Part shown: positions 59,926 to 64,000 of the stretch, piece after piece
Position numbering within the stretch: the first letter of the stretch is position 1
Layout: the number at the start of each line of letters is the position of its first letter
From: Paenibacillus elgii NBRC 100335
GTDB taxonomy: Bacteria > Bacillota > Bacilli > Paenibacillales > NBRC-103111
Assembly: GCF_004000865.1 (NCBI RefSeq)
Contig: NZ_BIMB01000015.1
Span: 62,001-126,000 of the forward strand
Direction of reading: 5' to 3'
DNA: 64,000 nucleotides
Position numbers and translations under genes: made by a program
Notes under the pieces: generated by a model
The model's database searches: none
Told to the model about the DNA's origin: nothing
What the model saw: only the letters and a program-made list of their open reading frames with translations

Positions 59926-59936
59926 ATCGCGCCATT

Positions 59937-60959
59937 CTAATATTCGACGACGCCGTAGTAACGGCGGTCATCGGGGTTGTGGTCTCGCGCGACGGCGAAG
60001 TAGTAAGAGAACCATTCCAGCGGCACGAACATGACCATCGGGGCCAGATCCGGATGCAGGCCGCCGGACAATTCCTGATAGTCGAACACGATGTGCTCGC
60101 CTTTGTACTTTTGCACGAAGCGCAAGGCGCGTTCCGTAATGTGGCGGGAAGCGTCGGTGCCGACGAGGAAGACGAACGGAACGCCGGGCTCGACGATTTC
60201 CAGCGGGCCGTGGCGGAACTCGCCGCTTTCGATCACCGCGCCGTGACCCCACATAAATTCCATATTCGTAATGACGCCTTCCTTATAAGCGAGGGATACG
60301 AGCGGTCCGGCCGCCACCGTATAGAAGCCTTTCCAGCTGCTGACCGATTCCGCCAGCTTCAGCGCTTTTGCTTCGAACGAATCGATATGGCCTGCCAGGA
60401 CGCCGGGCAGCTTCGGAATATCGGCCAGAATGCGTTCGACCTCTTCGGACGGCTGGACTTCGCGAATCCATTGCAGGGCCAAGAAGTAGAGGGCCAGCAG
60501 GTGGCATTCCCACATCGCATGGGCGTTGTAGTCGATCACGAATTGAGCTTCGTCGCCGAGCGGATTGCCTTCCTTCTTGTTCACGACGCTGATCGTCACG
60601 GCCCCGGCTTGGTTGGCTTTCCGCAGCGATTGAACGACTTCCTCCGTCGTGCCGGAGTGGGAGATGACGACGACCGCCGTGGAGGCATCCAGAGCGCGGG
60701 GCGTATGGTCAACGAATTCCCAGCCGGTATACACGTTTGAGACAAGCGTGCTGTATTTGTCGATCAAATATTTGGCCGCGCCCCCAACAGCCTTGGAGCT
60801 GCCGCAGCCGACGAAGTATACGCGCCCGATCTTTTGCTGCGCGAGCTTTTGCGCGATGCCGGCAATTTTGGGCTGGCCTTCCCGGATGAAGGTTTCGACC
60901 TCGGGGATCATGCTCGACGTTACCAGAAAATCGACTTTTGTTTTGTCCAAATGCAGCAT
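59937..60959 (-). CDS. frlB: Fructoselysine 6-phosphate deglycase (SIS domain)
   Basis: 340 residues, the length of E. coli FrlB. Two SIS domains: 'VYFVGCGSSKAVGGAAKYLI' and 'STAVVVISHSGTTEEVVQSL' in the first; 'EFMWGHGAVIESGEFRHGPL' holds the catalytic Glu/His region. It splits fructoselysine 6-phosphate into glucose 6-phosphate and lysine. A strong promoter with its own copy of the operator lies directly upstream. Confidence 0.88.
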   Translation of the reverse strand: MLHLDKTKVDFLVTSSMIPEVETFIREGQPKIAGIAQKLAQQKIGRVYFVGCGSSKAVGGAAKYLIDKYSTLVSNVYTGWEFVDHTPRALDASTAVVVISHSGTTEEVVQSLRKANQAGAVTISVVNKKEGNPLGDEAQFVIDYNAHAMWECHLLALYFLALQWIREVQPSEEVERILADIPKLPGVLAGHIDSFEAKALKLAESVSSWKGFYTVAAGPLVSLAYKEGVITNMEFMWGHGAVIESGEFRHGPLEIVEPGVPFVFLVGTDASRHITERALRFVQKYKGEHIVFDYQELSGGLHPDLAPMVMFVPLEWFSYYFAVARDHNPDDRRYYGVVEY

Positions 60960-60985
60960 GAGTTCAACACGCCTCTCTTTTTTGT

Positions 60986-61032
60986 TTTATTTGTTATGTT
61001 TTGTATTATAACAAAATAGAATTAAAAATCAA
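60986..61032 (-). promoter_or_regulatory. frlB promoter with FrlR-type operator
   Basis: Minus strand TTGATT (61027-61032), 16 bp, TATAAT (61005-61010). The 26-bp sequence at 60986-61011 over the -10 and start is identical to 63279-63304 upstream of frlC; TTGTTAT and ATAACAA within it form an imperfect dyad. This gives the operon an internal, equally controlled promoter. Confidence 0.7.
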
Positions 61033-61038
61033 TCCAAA

Positions 61039-63253
<2,215 letters not shown>

Positions 63254-63278
63254 GTGAGCAGCTCGCCTCCTGCATCGG

Positions 63279-63336
63279 TTTATTTGTTATGTTTTGTATT
63301 ATAATTAAACAGTACATAAAATGGCAAGCGCTTTCT
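63279..63336 (-). promoter_or_regulatory. frlC promoter, FrlR-type operator and cre-like site
   Basis: Minus strand TTGCCA (63322-63327), 18 bp, TATAAT (63298-63303). The 26-bp operator at 63279-63304 is identical to that before frlB. GGCAAGCGCTTTCT (63323-63336) matches the CcpA cre consensus with one deviation and overlaps the -35, so glucose repression is likely. Confidence 0.7.
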
Positions 63337-63469
63337 TCGGAATGTTTGAATTTTCCACACAGCCGGCTTCACGGTTTTGTCAAAAACGCATGGTCCTCTT
63401 AAACCGGCATGGAAATGGTCATACTGACATCATGGAACAAGGCGGCGGGTAAAATTTCATGGATAGCAT

Positions 63470-63524
63470 TGACAGGGGATATGCAATGATGCATAATAAT
63501 ATATGAACACATATTCATATATTA
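63470..63524 (+). promoter_or_regulatory. Promoter and ArsR/CzrA-type operator of the cation exporter gene
   Basis: TTGACA (63470-63475), 16 bp, CATAAT (63492-63497). A perfect inverted repeat TAATATATGAA-N6-TTCATATATTA (63497-63524) begins at the -10 and covers the start. Its core matches the ATATGAA/TTCATAT site of SmtB/CzrA zinc sensors. Confidence 0.7.
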
Positions 63525-63577
63525 AATATACGGTCGAACGCCGCAGCGGATCGTCCGTATCTTGGGAGGTACGACCT

Positions 63578-64000
63578 ATGCACAGTCATAACCATAGCGC
63601 GCATACGCATAGCGGAGGAGCAGCTCATAAGCATGATCACAGCCATGGTCACGGTCATCACGGCCACGGCCACGGGCATCACCACCACGATCACGCCCGG
63701 GAAGGGAACAAAAAGGGCCTGATCATCGCTTTGTCCATTACAGCGGGCATTTTAATACTGGAGTTTTTCGGGGGGCTCTTCACGAACAGCCTGGCGCTGC
63801 TTTCGGATTCCGGGCATATGCTCAGCGATGCCAGCTCTCTCGCGCTCAGCTTGATTGCCCTCAGCTTCGCCGCAAGACCGGCTTCCGCAGCCAAGACGTA
63901 CGGCTTTTACCGCTTTGAGATTTTGGCGGCGCTGTTTAACGGTATTTCGCTGTTTCTCATCGCCGGCTTTATTATCTGGGAAGCGTACGGCCGCTTCTTC
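63578..64000 (+). CDS. Cation diffusion facilitator (zinc/cobalt exporter), 5' part
   Basis: About 141 residues visible; the gene continues past the right edge. The first 45 residues are a His-rich tail ('HDHSHGHGHHGHGHGHHHHD') that can bind zinc in the cytoplasm. Membrane helices 1-3 follow, with the metal-site pattern 'LALLSDSGHMLSDASSLALS' (HxxxD type, here SDSGHMLSD) of zinc CDF proteins. GGGAGG lies about 8 nt before the ATG. The zinc-sensor-like operator upstream supports a role in Zn/Co/Cd efflux. Confidence 0.93.
   Translation, partial: MHSHNHSAHTHSGGAAHKHDHSHGHGHHGHGHGHHHHDHAREGNKKGLIIALSITAGILILEFFGGLFTNSLALLSDSGHMLSDASSLALSLIALSFAARPASAAKTYGFYRFEILAALFNGISLFLIAGFIIWEAYGRFF

Overview
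The window looks like a chromosomal segment of a Paenibacillus-type member of the Bacilli. The evidence is moderately high GC, strong AGGAGG-type ribosome binding sites, TTG/GTG starts, a T-box leader, YesM/YesN-type two-component pairs, many family-1 sugar-binding lipoproteins whose permease pairs lack an ATPase, and rho-independent terminators between most units. I saw no rRNA, tRNA, CRISPR array or recognisable insertion sequence.

Layout: (1) 1-3420, a CUT1 sugar ABC operon (binding lipoprotein and two permeases) on the minus strand, with two identical palindromic operators. (2) 3580-13075, a DUF2252 protein, a secreted protein of unknown function, and a LysR regulator divergent from an Fbp/Phn-type ABC operon (ATPase, binding protein, fused permease) that ends in a beta-CASP metallo-beta-lactamase; an EcsC protein follows. 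(3) 13291-19756, T-box-controlled proS, a small membrane protein, DUF72, a pentapeptide-repeat gene remnant, a PaaX-type regulator, a stalk-domain/PEBP fusion and an AEC transporter. (4) 19798-29291, a polymorphic-toxin island: VgrG-like spike, pentapeptide-repeat protein, Imm11-like protein, possible DcrB/Eag-like protein, PAAR-like DUF4280 protein, then a 1053-residue VgrG-EndoU toxin with a candidate immunity gene, a SUKH-3 immunity gene, a broken toxin tip and a small membrane protein. No sheath, tube or baseplate gene is present.

(5) 29434-33563, an XRE regulator, a small unknown protein, a large DUF4434/discoidin glycosidase-like secreted protein and a small secreted protein. (6) 33583-38110, an ECF sigma/anti-sigma pair, aldo/keto reductase, MFS transporter and divergent HxlR regulator. 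(7) 38149-47332, a class B penicillin-binding protein, a DUF3829 lipoprotein whose promoter region closely matches that of the toxin island, a DUF3784 protein, an M24 peptidase, and an OmpR-type two-component system divergent from an ABC-2 exporter. (8) 47437-57434, an endonuclease/exonuclease/phosphatase-family protein, then a seven-gene minus-strand sugar-sensing and uptake operon (YesN, YesM, periplasmic sugar-binding protein, two family-1 binding proteins, two permeases). (9) 57722-63253, a small membrane-anchored protein and a fructoselysine operon with the full E. coli-type gene set (frlC-A-B-D-R), carrying identical 26-bp operators at two promoters and a cre-like site. (10) 63470-64000, the start of a zinc-type CDF exporter gene with a near-ideal ArsR/CzrA-type operator.

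The most unusual content is the toxin island. It is a spike-and-cargo set without an injection machine, its toxin tip is AT-rich relative to the rest of the gene, and it shares a SigD-like promoter plus a conserved upstream block with a distant lipoprotein gene.
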